Source of the DNA: Candidatus Latescibacterota bacterium
GTDB taxonomy: Bacteria > Eisenbacteria > RBG-16-71-46 > SZUA-252
DNA: 7,912 bases
Reading direction: 5' to 3'
NCBI GenBank assembly: GCA_016207265.1
Contig: JACQPZ010000125.1
Coordinates: 1-7,912 of the forward strand
Shown here in pieces: positions 1 through 7,099 of this stretch; positions within the stretch are counted from its first letter, which is position 1; each line of letters begins with the position of its first letter. A model generated the notes under the pieces. The model was given only the letters and a program-made list of their open reading frames with translations, was not told the origin of the DNA and made no database searches. A program made the translations under genes and the position numbers.

Positions 1-1226
1 AGCCGGTGGCCTACCTCTTCATCAGCGGGAACATCGCCGAGCTCCTGACCCAGTTCGGCTTTCATCTCGTGTATCCCGAGGTCACCGCGCTTCAATGCGG
101 GATCAAGAAGACGGCCGGGCAGTTCATCCTGAAGGCGGAAGAACTCGGCTATTCGCCCGACGTCTGCGGCTACGTGAAGAACGACATCGGGCTCCTCCAC
201 TCGGGGAACGCATCGCCGATGGGCACGCTCCCGCCGCCGAGCCTCCTCGTCTGCAACTACAGCGGCTGCCGCACCTACGTGAAATGGTTCGAGGCGTTGG
301 CGGAATACTACAGAGCGCCCCTCTTCGTCCTCGACGTTCCGTACCGCCGCGGCGACGCCCTCGATCCCGAGGACGTCCGATACGTCGTCGGTCAGATGCG
401 GGAGCTGGTCGAGGTCTGCGAGCGGATGACGGGGAAGCGATTCGATCTGGACCGGTTCCGGGCAGATCTCGCGGAGACCGCGCTCGCCGAGGATTACTGG
501 GTGAAGATCCTGAATTCCGCGCGCCGCGTTCCGTCCCCGTTCGACGCCTATTTCGAGGCCGTGTTCTTCATGGCCCCGCTCTACGTCCTGCGCGGCACGG
601 CCGACTGCCTCCGATACTACGAGGCCGCGTGGAAGGAGATCGACGAACGCATCCGGCACGGGCTCGGCCCCGTGGCCGAGGAGCGCTTCCGCGTCGTCAT
701 CGAAGGGCCGCCTCCGTGGCCCCATTTCCGGAGCTTCTGGGAAATGTTCCGGAAGTGGGGCGTGGTCGCGGTCGCCTCGACGTACTCGAAGGTCGGCGGC
801 CTCTACGATCAGAACGTGCGGCACGACCCGGCCCGGCCGTTCGCGAGCATGGCGGAGTACTGCATCAACTGCTACACGAACTGGAATCTCGGGCTGCGCC
901 GGGACCTCATGCGCCGATACTGCGCGGACTACCACGCCGACGGCATGGTGATCCACTCCGTGAAGAGCTGCCGTTCCTTCTCGGTGGGGCAGGCCGATAC
1001 CCGGGAGGTCTTTTCGAAGGAGTTCCACATTCCCACGCTGTTCATCGAGTCCGACCTCGCCGATCCACGCTACTTCTCCGCGGCGCAGCTCAAGAACCGC
1101 ATCGACGCGTTCTTCGAGGGGCTCGCCCACCGGAAGCTCGTGGGCGCGGGCGGGGCGGGGGCTGCGCCCGGGGCGGCCGGTGCGGCCGGGGCGCCCGGGG
1201 CGGCCGGACCGGGAGGGAACCCGTGA
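1..1226 (+). CDS. bcrB: Benzoyl-CoA reductase BcrB/BzdO-type subunit (2-hydroxyacyl-CoA dehydratase family), 5'-partial
   Basis: This is probably a catalytic-core subunit of an ATP-dependent class I benzoyl-CoA reductase, which dearomatises benzoyl-CoA in the cytoplasm with ferredoxin electrons. The reading frame is open to the left edge, and family members usually have about 20-40 more N-terminal residues, so the first in-frame GTG (position 6) is probably internal. Counting from that GTG, the iron-sulfur ligand candidates are Cys88 (motif YSGCRTYVKWFE), Cys286/Cys289 (YCINCYTN) and Cys322 (KSCRSFSVGQ). The blocks VVIEGPPPW, ASTYSKVGGLYDQ and FIESDLADPRYFS match my memory of BcrB/BadE/BzdO rather than of generic HgdB dehydratase. 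About 25 residues at the C-terminus form a Gly/Ala/Pro-rich tail not usual for the family. Its stop overlaps the next gene by 4 nt. The family assignment is firm. The benzoyl-CoA substrate is inferred; methylbenzoyl-CoA or another aryl-CoA is possible. Confidence 0.85.
   Translation, partial: PVAYLFISGNIAELLTQFGFHLVYPEVTALQCGIKKTAGQFILKAEELGYSPDVCGYVKNDIGLLHSGNASPMGTLPPPSLLVCNYSGCRTYVKWFEALAEYYRAPLFVLDVPYRRGDALDPEDVRYVVGQMRELVEVCERMTGKRFDLDRFRADLAETALAEDYWVKILNSARRVPSPFDAYFEAVFFMAPLYVLRGTADCLRYYEAAWKEIDERIRHGLGPVAEERFRVVIEGPPPWPHFRSFWEMFRKWGVVAVASTYSKVGGLYDQNVRHDPARPFASMAEYCINCYTNWNLGLRRDLMRRYCADYHADGMVIHSVKSCRSFSVGQADTREVFSKEFHIPTLFIESDLADPRYFSAAQLKNRIDAFFEGLAHRKLVGAGGAGAAPGAAGAAGAPGAAGPGGNP
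1164..1207 (+). repeat. Short GC-rich in-frame direct repeat in the bcrB tail
   Basis: A 17-base unit (gcgcccggggcggccgg) occurs exactly at 1164-1180 and again at 1191-1207, a period of 27 bases or 9 codons. It encodes part of the Gly/Ala/Pro-rich tail of the reductase subunit. The in-frame period suggests expansion by replication slippage. No function is evident. Confidence 0.75.
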
Positions 1227-2047
1227 TCGTCGCGGGCGTGGACGTGGGCTCGACCGCGACCAAGGCAATCCTGCTTGACGAGAATCACCGGATCGTCGGC
1301 CGCGCGCTGATGAACACCGGAGCCAACGTGGTCCGCGCGGCCCAGCGGGTATTCGCGGAGGCCACGGCGCAGGCGGGCCTCGAGGAGCACGAGGTCGCGC
1401 AGGTCGTGGGCACGGGCTACGGGCGATACAAGGTCACCTTCGGGCACGCCCAGGTGACTGAGATCTCCTGCCACGCGCGCGGAGCGGCGTTCCTTTATCC
1501 GAACACGCGGATCATCCTGGACATCGGCGGCCAGGACACGAAGGTGATCCGGATCACCCCGGGCGGGGACGTCGAGGACTTCTGCATGAACGACAAGTGC
1601 GCCGCCGGAACGGGACGATTCCTCGACGCCGCAGCCGTCACGATGGGGATCCCGCTCGAGGAGATCGGACCGCGCTCGCTCCAGTACAAGCAGACGCTCA
1701 AGATCACGAACGTCTGCACCGTGTTCGTCGAGTCGGAGATCCTCGCGCATCTCGCGCGGGGACGCGCACCCGCCGATATCCTGCGCGGCGTACACATGGC
1801 CATCGCGACGCGCAGCGTCGCGCTGATGCGGCGCGTGGGTCTCGATCCGGAGATCACCTTCACCGGAGGGGTCTCGCGGAACATCGGCATCCGGAGCGCG
1901 CTGGAGGAGAAGCTCGGGCAGACGCTCAACGTGAGCGCGGAATCGCAGTACATCGGCGCGATCGGCGCCGCGTTGTTCGCATTCGACCGCTGCGTGGCGG
2001 CGGCGAACGCCGGAGGGGCGGATGGAGCCCTGGATCGCGGGGATTGA
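1223..2047 (+). CDS. Benzoyl-CoA reductase ATPase/activator subunit (BcrAD/BadFG family), intact ATP-site motifs
   Basis: This 274-aa protein belongs to the ASKHA-fold BcrA/BcrD/BadF/BadG/HgdC family, which couples ATP hydrolysis to electron injection from a subunit-bridging [4Fe-4S] cluster into the reductase core. Visible motifs are phosphate loop 1 DVGSTATK at residues 7-14, the GTGYGR element near 72, phosphate loop 2 DIGGQDTK at 100-107 and the adenosine motif TGGVSRN at 214-220. Cluster ligands are Cys126 (NDKCAAGTGRF) and Cys165 (NVCTVFVESE), close to the cysteine positions of the HgdC activator. The GTG start at 1223 is chosen because GGGAGG lies 5-6 nt upstream and GTGA overlaps the previous stop. 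The length fits BcrD/BzdP/BzdQ, not the roughly 430-aa Thauera BcrA. It probably pairs with the next gene product. Which Bzd letter it corresponds to is not certain, so no symbol is given. Confidence 0.88.
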   Translation: MIVAGVDVGSTATKAILLDENHRIVGRALMNTGANVVRAAQRVFAEATAQAGLEEHEVAQVVGTGYGRYKVTFGHAQVTEISCHARGAAFLYPNTRIILDIGGQDTKVIRITPGGDVEDFCMNDKCAAGTGRFLDAAAVTMGIPLEEIGPRSLQYKQTLKITNVCTVFVESEILAHLARGRAPADILRGVHMAIATRSVALMRRVGLDPEITFTGGVSRNIGIRSALEEKLGQTLNVSAESQYIGAIGAALFAFDRCVAAANAGGADGALDRGD

Positions 2048-2828
2048 CGTCGGGGTGCGGATGGCGCGCGCGGTCCTGCTGGACGGCGCGGGCCGGGCCG
2101 GCGCGCGCGCCTGCGTCCCGAGCGGAGCCTTCTTCACGAAGGCCGCGGAGCAGGTGTTCGGCGAAGTGCTGAGCGCGGCGGGGATCGCGCGCGAGGACGT
2201 GGCCTACGTCACAAGCACCGGGTACGGGCGCTACCAGGTCCCTTTCCGCGACCTCCAGGTCACCGAGATGACCTGCCACGCCGCCGGCGCCATCGGCCTT
2301 TTCCCGGGAACGCGGACCGTGCTCGATGTCGGCGCTCAGAACACACGCGTGATGGGAGTGACTCCGGAGGGTCGCGTGGCGCGGTTCCAGATGAACGACA
2401 AGTGCGCGGCCGGGGCGGGACGGTTTCTCGAGCGGGTCTCATCGGCGCTCGAGGTGCCGCTCGCCGAGATCGGCCCCATCGCGCTTCAGTCACACGATCC
2501 CCAGCCGATCAGCAGCGTCTGCGCGGTGCTCGCGGAATCGGAGGTCATCAATCTCGTGAGCCAGGACCTGCGCACGGAGGACATCCTCCTCGGGATCCAC
2601 GTCTCCATCTGCGAGCGGATCAAGGGCCTGGTCCAGCAGGCGGGACTCAAGCCCGAGCTGACGCTCACGGGGGGCATGGTCCACAACGCCGCCATGGTGC
2701 GGGTCCTGGAGGAGGGATTGGAGATCACGATGAACGTGTCGCCGGAGAGCGAATACGCCGGAGCGTACGGCGCGGCGCTCCTCGGAAGGCGACGGTACGA
2801 CAAGCGAAGGAAGGAGGGAGCGTCGTGA
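2022..2828 (+). CDS. Second BcrAD/BadFG-family subunit with degenerate ATP-site motifs
   Basis: This 268-aa paralogue of the preceding gene is expected to be the other half of the heterodimeric activator of the reductase. The cluster cysteines are kept: Cys128 (NDKCAAGAGRF) and Cys167 (SVCAVLAESE). So are the STGYGRYQVPF element and the fold. The nucleotide site is eroded compared with its partner: DVGSTATK becomes DVGVRMAR (residues 9-16), DIGGQDTK becomes DVGAQNTR (102-109) and TGGVSRN becomes TGGMVHN (216-222). It may bind ATP weakly or not at all and act mainly in cluster binding and dimerisation; this is inference. The ATG at 2022 follows GGAGGGG (2012-2018), and the gene overlaps the previous one by 26 nt in another frame. 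Its own stop overlaps the GTG start of the dehydrogenase. The family is clear; the exact subunit equivalence is not. Confidence 0.87.
   Translation: MEPWIAGIDVGVRMARAVLLDGAGRAGARACVPSGAFFTKAAEQVFGEVLSAAGIAREDVAYVTSTGYGRYQVPFRDLQVTEMTCHAAGAIGLFPGTRTVLDVGAQNTRVMGVTPEGRVARFQMNDKCAAGAGRFLERVSSALEVPLAEIGPIALQSHDPQPISSVCAVLAESEVINLVSQDLRTEDILLGIHVSICERIKGLVQQAGLKPELTLTGGMVHNAAMVRVLEEGLEITMNVSPESEYAGAYGAALLGRRRYDKRRKEGAS
2811..2818 (+). promoter_or_regulatory. Strong ribosome binding site for the dehydrogenase
   Basis: AAGGAGGG lies inside the 3' end of the preceding ATPase gene, 6 nt before the GTG at 2825. This near-perfect Shine-Dalgarno site decides the start of the dehydrogenase, since the frame stays open far upstream without any other plausible start. 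Confidence 0.7.
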
Positions 2829-3934
2829 GAGCCGCCGTGTTCGTGGGGCCGAACCAACCGCTTGAGATCATGGAGGTCCCGCGTCCCAAGCCGGGACCCG
2901 GGGAGGCGCTCGTGCGCGTGGCGGCGTGCGGCGTGTGCCACACCGACCTTCACTACATCGACCACGGGGTCAAGACCTTCGCGCCGCCTCCGATCATCCT
3001 CGGCCACGAAGCCGCGGGCGTCATCGAAGCGCTGGGCCCGGACGCGCACGGCCGCCGCGTGGGCGACCGCGTGCTGATTCCCGCGGTCGTGGCGTGCGGC
3101 GCGTGCGAGAGCTGCCGCCGCGGGCGCGAGAACATCTGCGACAACCTCCGGATGTTCGGGAACAACATCCCCGGGGGCTACGCCGAGTACGTCGCGGCGC
3201 CCGCGAAGGACTGCATCCTTATGCCGGAGGAGATCCCGCTCGAGGAAGGCTCCATCATCGCCGACGCGGTCTCGACGCCCTTTCATGCGGTGAAGAACCG
3301 CGCCAAGGTGCGCGCGGGAGAGTCGGTGGCGGTGTTCGGGTGCGGCGGGCTCGGCATGAACGTCGTGCAGTGCGCCGTCGCGTTCGGCGCGAGCGTGATC
3401 GCCGTCGACGTGAACGGGAAGAAGCTCGAGACGGCGCGCGCGCTGGGCGCGGGCGAGACGGTCAACCCGGCCGACGTGGACCGGGTGGACAAGGCGATCA
3501 AGAAGCTCACGGGCGGAGGCGTGGACGTCGCGTTCGAGGCGATCGGGAGGCCCGAGACGATCCGGCTCGCGTTCGACTCGGTCCGCCGGGGCGGGCGGTT
3601 GTGCCAGGTGGGGTACTGCGCGGAGGATGTGGCGCTTCCGGTCGCGAAGCTCATGTACTACGAGATCGAGATGCTCGGAAGTCTCGGCTGTCCCACGGTC
3701 GAGTATCCGCCGCTCCTCGATCTCGTGCGGCGGGGGCGGATCCGGCTGCAGGCGATGGTGACGGCCCGGCTGCCGCTCGAGGAGATCAACCGGGCGTTCG
3801 ACCTCCTCCGCCGCGGCGAGGGGCTCCGGACGATCGTCCTGCCCGGCGGCGGGCCCGGGGACCGTTCGACCGCCGGCGACCGAGCCGCGGCCGGCGAGGC
3901 GCGGGCCGCATCGCGGATCGCGAGAGTTCGATGA
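2825..3934 (+). CDS. had: Zinc-dependent alcohol dehydrogenase, probable 6-hydroxycyclohex-1-ene-1-carbonyl-CoA dehydrogenase
   Basis: This is a 369-aa medium-chain dehydrogenase/reductase. It has catalytic-zinc residues Cys38 and His61-Glu62 (GHE), the structural-zinc set Cys91, Cys94, Cys97 and Cys105, and a Rossmann nucleotide motif GCGGLG at 172-177 followed by an acidic strand end (VDVNGKK) that favours NAD+. The blocks FGNNIPGGYAEYV, ADAVSTPFHAV and LGSLGCPTVEYPPLLDLV resemble Had/BzdX/BamQ as I remember them. Had oxidises the 6-hydroxy intermediate of benzoyl-CoA breakdown to 6-oxocyclohex-1-ene-1-carbonyl-CoA. The position directly after the reductase ATPase genes supports this role. 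The expected dienoyl-CoA hydratase and ring hydrolase are not in the window. The last ~29 residues after IVLP form an Ala/Gly/Arg-rich tail. The ADH family is certain; the substrate rests on context and partial motif similarity. Confidence 0.8.
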   Translation: MRAAVFVGPNQPLEIMEVPRPKPGPGEALVRVAACGVCHTDLHYIDHGVKTFAPPPIILGHEAAGVIEALGPDAHGRRVGDRVLIPAVVACGACESCRRGRENICDNLRMFGNNIPGGYAEYVAAPAKDCILMPEEIPLEEGSIIADAVSTPFHAVKNRAKVRAGESVAVFGCGGLGMNVVQCAVAFGASVIAVDVNGKKLETARALGAGETVNPADVDRVDKAIKKLTGGGVDVAFEAIGRPETIRLAFDSVRRGGRLCQVGYCAEDVALPVAKLMYYEIEMLGSLGCPTVEYPPLLDLVRRGRIRLQAMVTARLPLEEINRAFDLLRRGEGLRTIVLPGGGPGDRSTAGDRAAAGEARAASRIARVR

Positions 3935-4485
3935 GGGATCCGATCGAAACGCTGCTTCGCGAGCACGCGGGAATCATGGGACAGGTGGCGGAGCTTCGGC
4001 GCGCCGTCCGGGACCTCGGCGAGCGCGGCGATGCCGCCGTGGGGGAGGCGCTCCCCGTGCTGCGGTCGGTCGGCCGCATGATGGAAACGGACCTCGCCCG
4101 CCACGCGCGCAAGGAGGACGAAGCGCTCTTTCCCGCCCTCGAAGCGATCTTCGGGTCGGAGGGCACACCCACGCAGGTGATGCGGCGAGAGCATGAGGCG
4201 ATCCACGCGCGGGCCGCACTGTATCGAGAGACGGTCCGCGAGCTGCACGAGGTCGAGCATCCGGCGATCGCCCGTCAAGGAGGTGCGGTTCGGACGCTCG
4301 CGGCCCGCGGGGGAAGCGCCGCGGAGATCCACCGGAGCGCCGAGGAAGTGATCCGGATCCTCGATGAGCATTTCGGGAAGGAGGAGGCGATCCTGTTCCC
4401 GATGGCCCGGCAGGTCCTGGGGCCCGAGGCGCTCGCCCGAATCGCCGGCCGGATGGAGGAGATCGAGGTCGAAGCGCGGCGGTAG
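3931..4485 (+). CDS. Hemerythrin-like HHE cation-binding domain protein
   Basis: This 184-aa, mostly helical cytoplasmic protein has a hemerythrin-type di-iron site. Candidate ligands are His12 (REHAG), His58 and Glu62 (HARKEDEALFP), His88 and/or His92 (REHEAIH), and His147 and Glu151 (HFGKEEAILFP). The spacing fits the four-helix HHE pattern. A linker at about 105-130 separates the third and fourth helices. Family members bind O2, NO or iron and serve in sensing, scavenging or iron handling. The ATG start overlaps the dehydrogenase stop as ATGA, so translation is probably coupled; only a weak purine-rich stretch (GAGAG) precedes it. As the last gene of an operon for an extremely oxygen-sensitive reductase, a protective or sensing role is plausible, but this is inference from position. 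It ends 10 bp from the convergent korB stop. Confidence 0.85.
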   Translation: MRDPIETLLREHAGIMGQVAELRRAVRDLGERGDAAVGEALPVLRSVGRMMETDLARHARKEDEALFPALEAIFGSEGTPTQVMRREHEAIHARAALYRETVRELHEVEHPAIARQGGAVRTLAARGGSAAEIHRSAEEVIRILDEHFGKEEAILFPMARQVLGPEALARIAGRMEEIEVEARR

Positions 4486-4495
4486 CCCCGCCCCG

Positions 4496-5338
4496 CTACT
4501 CCTCGTGCGCCGCGTCCTCCGAGACGCCGCCGCCCCGCGGCTGCCAGATTCCCGCGACGCCGGCCGGTTCGAGGGCGCCCTCGGGCAGAGCCTCGGGATC
4601 GCGGCGGTAGATCACGCCGAGCTGGAACCGTTCGCCCCGCGTGGCCTCGACCGCTTTCGCGAAATCCGTCGGGTCATAACCCTCCGGCAGCATGTCGCAG
4701 CGCTCGTAGATCTCTTGTGCGTAGCTCGGAGTCTGAAACGTGGCGCACCCCGCCAGGACGTGGACGAAGGAGAATCCGGGATACCGAATCGCCGCGCGCA
4801 TGGTCTCGCGCACGTGGGGCAGGTTCCCGGCGTGCGTGCGGGCCACGAAGCCGCAGCCCGAGCTCAACACCAGGAGCACCGGATTGAGCGGCCGCTCGTC
4901 CGGGCCCGCGAGGCCGCGCGATCGCTTGAAGTCGACCTCGGTCGTGGGGGACGACTGTCCCTTGGTGAGGCCGTAGATGCCGTTGTCGAGGACGGCGTAG
5001 GTAACGTCCGGGTTGCGGCGGATCGCGTGCGGCAGATGCCCGAGCCCGATGCTGAACCCGTCGCCGTCTCCCCCGATCACGATCGTCGTGATCTCGGGCC
5101 TCGCGAGCTTGAGTCCCGTCGCGATCGGGAGCGCGCGGCCGTGGATGGAATTGAAGGAGTAGGAGCGCGTGTATCCCGGAAGGCGGCTCGAGCAGCCGAT
5201 GCCGGAGATCACGGCCAATCGCTCGGGGGGAATCTCGAGATCCGCGAGCGCCTGCGTCAAGCCCTTCAGAACGCCGTAGTCGCCGCATCCCGTGCACCAG
5301 ACCGGCTCGAGCGGCGAACGGTAGTCTTTCGCCTTCAT
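4496..5338 (-). CDS. korB: 2-oxoacid:ferredoxin oxidoreductase beta subunit (KorB-like)
   Basis: This 280-aa TPP-binding subunit, with KorA, oxidatively decarboxylates a 2-oxoacid (probably 2-oxoglutarate) to the acyl-CoA while reducing ferredoxin. Candidate [4Fe-4S] ligands are Cys15 and Cys18 (WCTGCGDYG), Cys49 (GIGCSSR) and Cys198 (AGCATF). Their spacing matches the two-subunit archaeal and bacterial OFORs. The TPP/Mg motif starts at GDGD (90-93) and ends at LDNGIYGLTKGQ (117-128). The SPTT block following it is typical of KorB/PorB. The ATG at 5338 is chosen because it forms ATGA with the korA stop and has AGGAG just upstream; the frame stays open much further without a better start. In Thauera aromatica, KorAB regenerates ferredoxin for benzoyl-CoA reductase, and the adjacent reductase operon supports the same job here. 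Pyruvate or a branched 2-oxoacid cannot be excluded as substrate. Confidence 0.92.
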   Translation of the reverse strand: MKAKDYRSPLEPVWCTGCGDYGVLKGLTQALADLEIPPERLAVISGIGCSSRLPGYTRSYSFNSIHGRALPIATGLKLARPEITTIVIGGDGDGFSIGLGHLPHAIRRNPDVTYAVLDNGIYGLTKGQSSPTTEVDFKRSRGLAGPDERPLNPVLLVLSSGCGFVARTHAGNLPHVRETMRAAIRYPGFSFVHVLAGCATFQTPSYAQEIYERCDMLPEGYDPTDFAKAVEATRGERFQLGVIYRRDPEALPEGALEPAGVAGIWQPRGGGVSEDAAHEE

Positions 5339-7098
5339 GATCTCCTCTCGTCGAGGAGCCGCTCGAGTTCCGCCTGCTTCATCGGTGTGCCTCCGCTGCG
5401 GGTCACGCTGACAACTCCGCTCAGATCGGTGAGCCCCGCGAGGGTGCGGTGGAGCTGCCCCTGGTAGCTCATCTCCACGACGGCCGCGGATTCCAGGTTC
5501 TTCCGCCACGCGTCGAGCGCCGCGATGGGAAAGGGGTGGAGGATCTCGGGCAGGAAGACGCGGTATTCGGGATGGCCCGCCACCCACTCCTTCATCAGTC
5601 CGTACTGGCTTCCCCACGCGATGATCCCGCGGGGGGCGTGCGGTGCGCCGAGCGTGCGGAACCAGTCCTTCGTGTCGCGCGCGATCGCCTCCAGCTTCCT
5701 GAACCGTTTCGCGTTCATCTGCTGGTGGATCGTGCCGTCCGCCGTGGGGTACCCCTCCTGCGTGTGCTCGATCCCGGCCGCGAGATAGGTCCCCTCCGGG
5801 TTTCCCGGAACTCGGAAGGGGGTCACGCCGTGCTCGCCGCCTACGTCGAAGCGCGCGGGACCCATGCCCGGCTTCCACACGAGCCGCTCGGGCGGCACGC
5901 GGGAATCTTCGACGGGGGCGCGGATCTGGCGGCGCTGCGCGATGTAGGCATCCGACAGCACGAGCACGGGAAGCTGGTAGCGCTCGGAAAGGGTGAACGC
6001 CTTGTACATGACCTCGCGGGCGTGCACCACGTCGAAGACGCCCAGCACGGCGCGGGGGAAATCCCCGTGTCCCGCGAAGACCGCGTGGTAGAGGTCCGCC
6101 TGCTCCGTCCGCGAGGGCATGCCGGTCGCGGGGCCCGCGCGCTGGCAGTCGACGATGACCGCGGGAAGCTCAGCCATGCTCGAGAGTCCCGTCATCTCCG
6201 TCATGAGCGATAGCCCCGGCCCGCTCGTCGCCGTCATGCCCGGCACGCCGCCGAAGGATGCCCCAAGCACCATTCCAAGCGCCGCGATCTCGTCCTCGGC
6301 CTGGACGACGCACCCGCCGGCGAGCGGAAGCTCGTCGATCAGCGTCTCCATGATCTCGGAGGATGGCGTGATGGGGTAGCCCGCGAAGAATCGAAGCCCC
6401 GCCGTGATGGCTCCCCGCGCGATCGCCTCGTTGCCGGTCTCCGCGAAGAGGCTCCTTCCCGTTCCCGGAGCGATCGGGAACGGCGGAGGGGGAGCGGCGG
6501 CGAGAGCCCGGTCGAACGCCGCGAGATTCCTGCCGAGAACGTCCGGTCTCGAGCCGAAGCGATGCCCGATCGCCTCCCGCGCAAGCGCGGCCGGCCATCC
6601 CAGGACCCGGCAAAGGAGCGCCAGCGCGAGCATGTTCTTGGGATCCCCGGGGACTTCGATCCCGTTTTCGATCTTCGCGAAGGGGTACCGGTAGGTCTCC
6701 CGGTCGGAGCGTCCGATCCATTCGGGCAGATCACCCGTATCCGACTCCTCCTGGATCACCACGCTCTGCGGATGCAGACGGACCGCTCCCTGGAAGCGCT
6801 TCAGGTCGGCCAGCCGGAAACAGAGGAAGATGTCGGTTCGATCTCCCTCGTACACGGTTTCCTGGCGTCCGATGCGGAGGATGACCGCGGACTCGCCCCC
6901 GCGGATCTGCGGTCCGTACGACTGGACCATCATCCCGTACAGCCCCTGCTGTGCCGCCATGCGGAGCATGAGGTCGCCGAGGAGCGCCACCCCGTCCCCT
7001 CCGCTTCCGACGAGCGCCATGACGAGGGAATGGGATTCCGCAAGACCGCGTGGGACCGCTGCGGAGGCCGGAGTCGTGCTCAAAGGCGTCTGGCTCAT
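5335..7098 (-). CDS. korA: 2-oxoacid:ferredoxin oxidoreductase fused gamma-alpha subunit (KorA-like)
   Basis: This is a 587-aa fusion. The N-terminal gamma domain (about 24-200) carries GSGGDG at 31-36 and the SYGPQIRGGES block. The alpha domain starts near 225 with YPITPSSE at 241-248. A QAEDEIAALG stretch and GPATGMPSRTEQ at 322-333 follow; both are hallmarks of KorA-type 2-oxoacid:ferredoxin oxidoreductases. The domain order and size match two-subunit enzymes such as Thauera KorA, and no separate ferredoxin subunit is present. The ATG at 7098 is chosen over an upstream in-frame ATG (near 7221) because the upstream part overlaps the RnfB-like gene and lacks family similarity. GAGG (7108-7111) lies 9 nt before the ATG, which begins 1 nt after the upstream stop. 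About 20 N-terminal Ser/Thr/Pro/Ala-rich residues precede the gamma domain. The product partners with KorB and delivers electrons to ferredoxin. Confidence 0.92.
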   Translation of the reverse strand: MSQTPLSTTPASAAVPRGLAESHSLVMALVGSGGDGVALLGDLMLRMAAQQGLYGMMVQSYGPQIRGGESAVILRIGRQETVYEGDRTDIFLCFRLADLKRFQGAVRLHPQSVVIQEESDTGDLPEWIGRSDRETYRYPFAKIENGIEVPGDPKNMLALALLCRVLGWPAALAREAIGHRFGSRPDVLGRNLAAFDRALAAAPPPPFPIAPGTGRSLFAETGNEAIARGAITAGLRFFAGYPITPSSEIMETLIDELPLAGGCVVQAEDEIAALGMVLGASFGGVPGMTATSGPGLSLMTEMTGLSSMAELPAVIVDCQRAGPATGMPSRTEQADLYHAVFAGHGDFPRAVLGVFDVVHAREVMYKAFTLSERYQLPVLVLSDAYIAQRRQIRAPVEDSRVPPERLVWKPGMGPARFDVGGEHGVTPFRVPGNPEGTYLAAGIEHTQEGYPTADGTIHQQMNAKRFRKLEAIARDTKDWFRTLGAPHAPRGIIAWGSQYGLMKEWVAGHPEYRVFLPEILHPFPIAALDAWRKNLESAAVVEMSYQGQLHRTLAGLTDLSGVVSVTRSGGTPMKQAELERLLDERRS

Positions 7099-7099
7099 G

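Noticed and set aside
95..1222. Long upstream extension of the first ATPase frame into the reductase gene
   Set aside because: The translation there is Arg/Pro-rich and lacks family similarity. Conserved sequence begins at the GTG at 1223, which has a Shine-Dalgarno site.
1070..2137. 355-codon open frame on the minus strand opposite the ATPase genes
   Set aside because: It is Arg/Asp/Ala-rich without recognisable motifs and is antisense to two clearly conserved genes. This is typical of a high-GC shadow frame.
4478..4492. Hairpin at the convergent junction as an intrinsic terminator
   Set aside because: The stem is only 5 bp and there is no T-run on either strand. Such stems are expected by chance at this GC content.
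4364..5467. 367-codon plus-strand open frame across korB
   Set aside because: It has a low-complexity Arg/Ala composition and no motifs, and it lies opposite a well-conserved korB and overlaps the hemerythrin end.
5339..5878. 180-residue N-terminal extension of korB
   Set aside because: The extension is read out of frame through korA and has no homology. The ATG at 5338 has AGGAG and the ATGA coupling.
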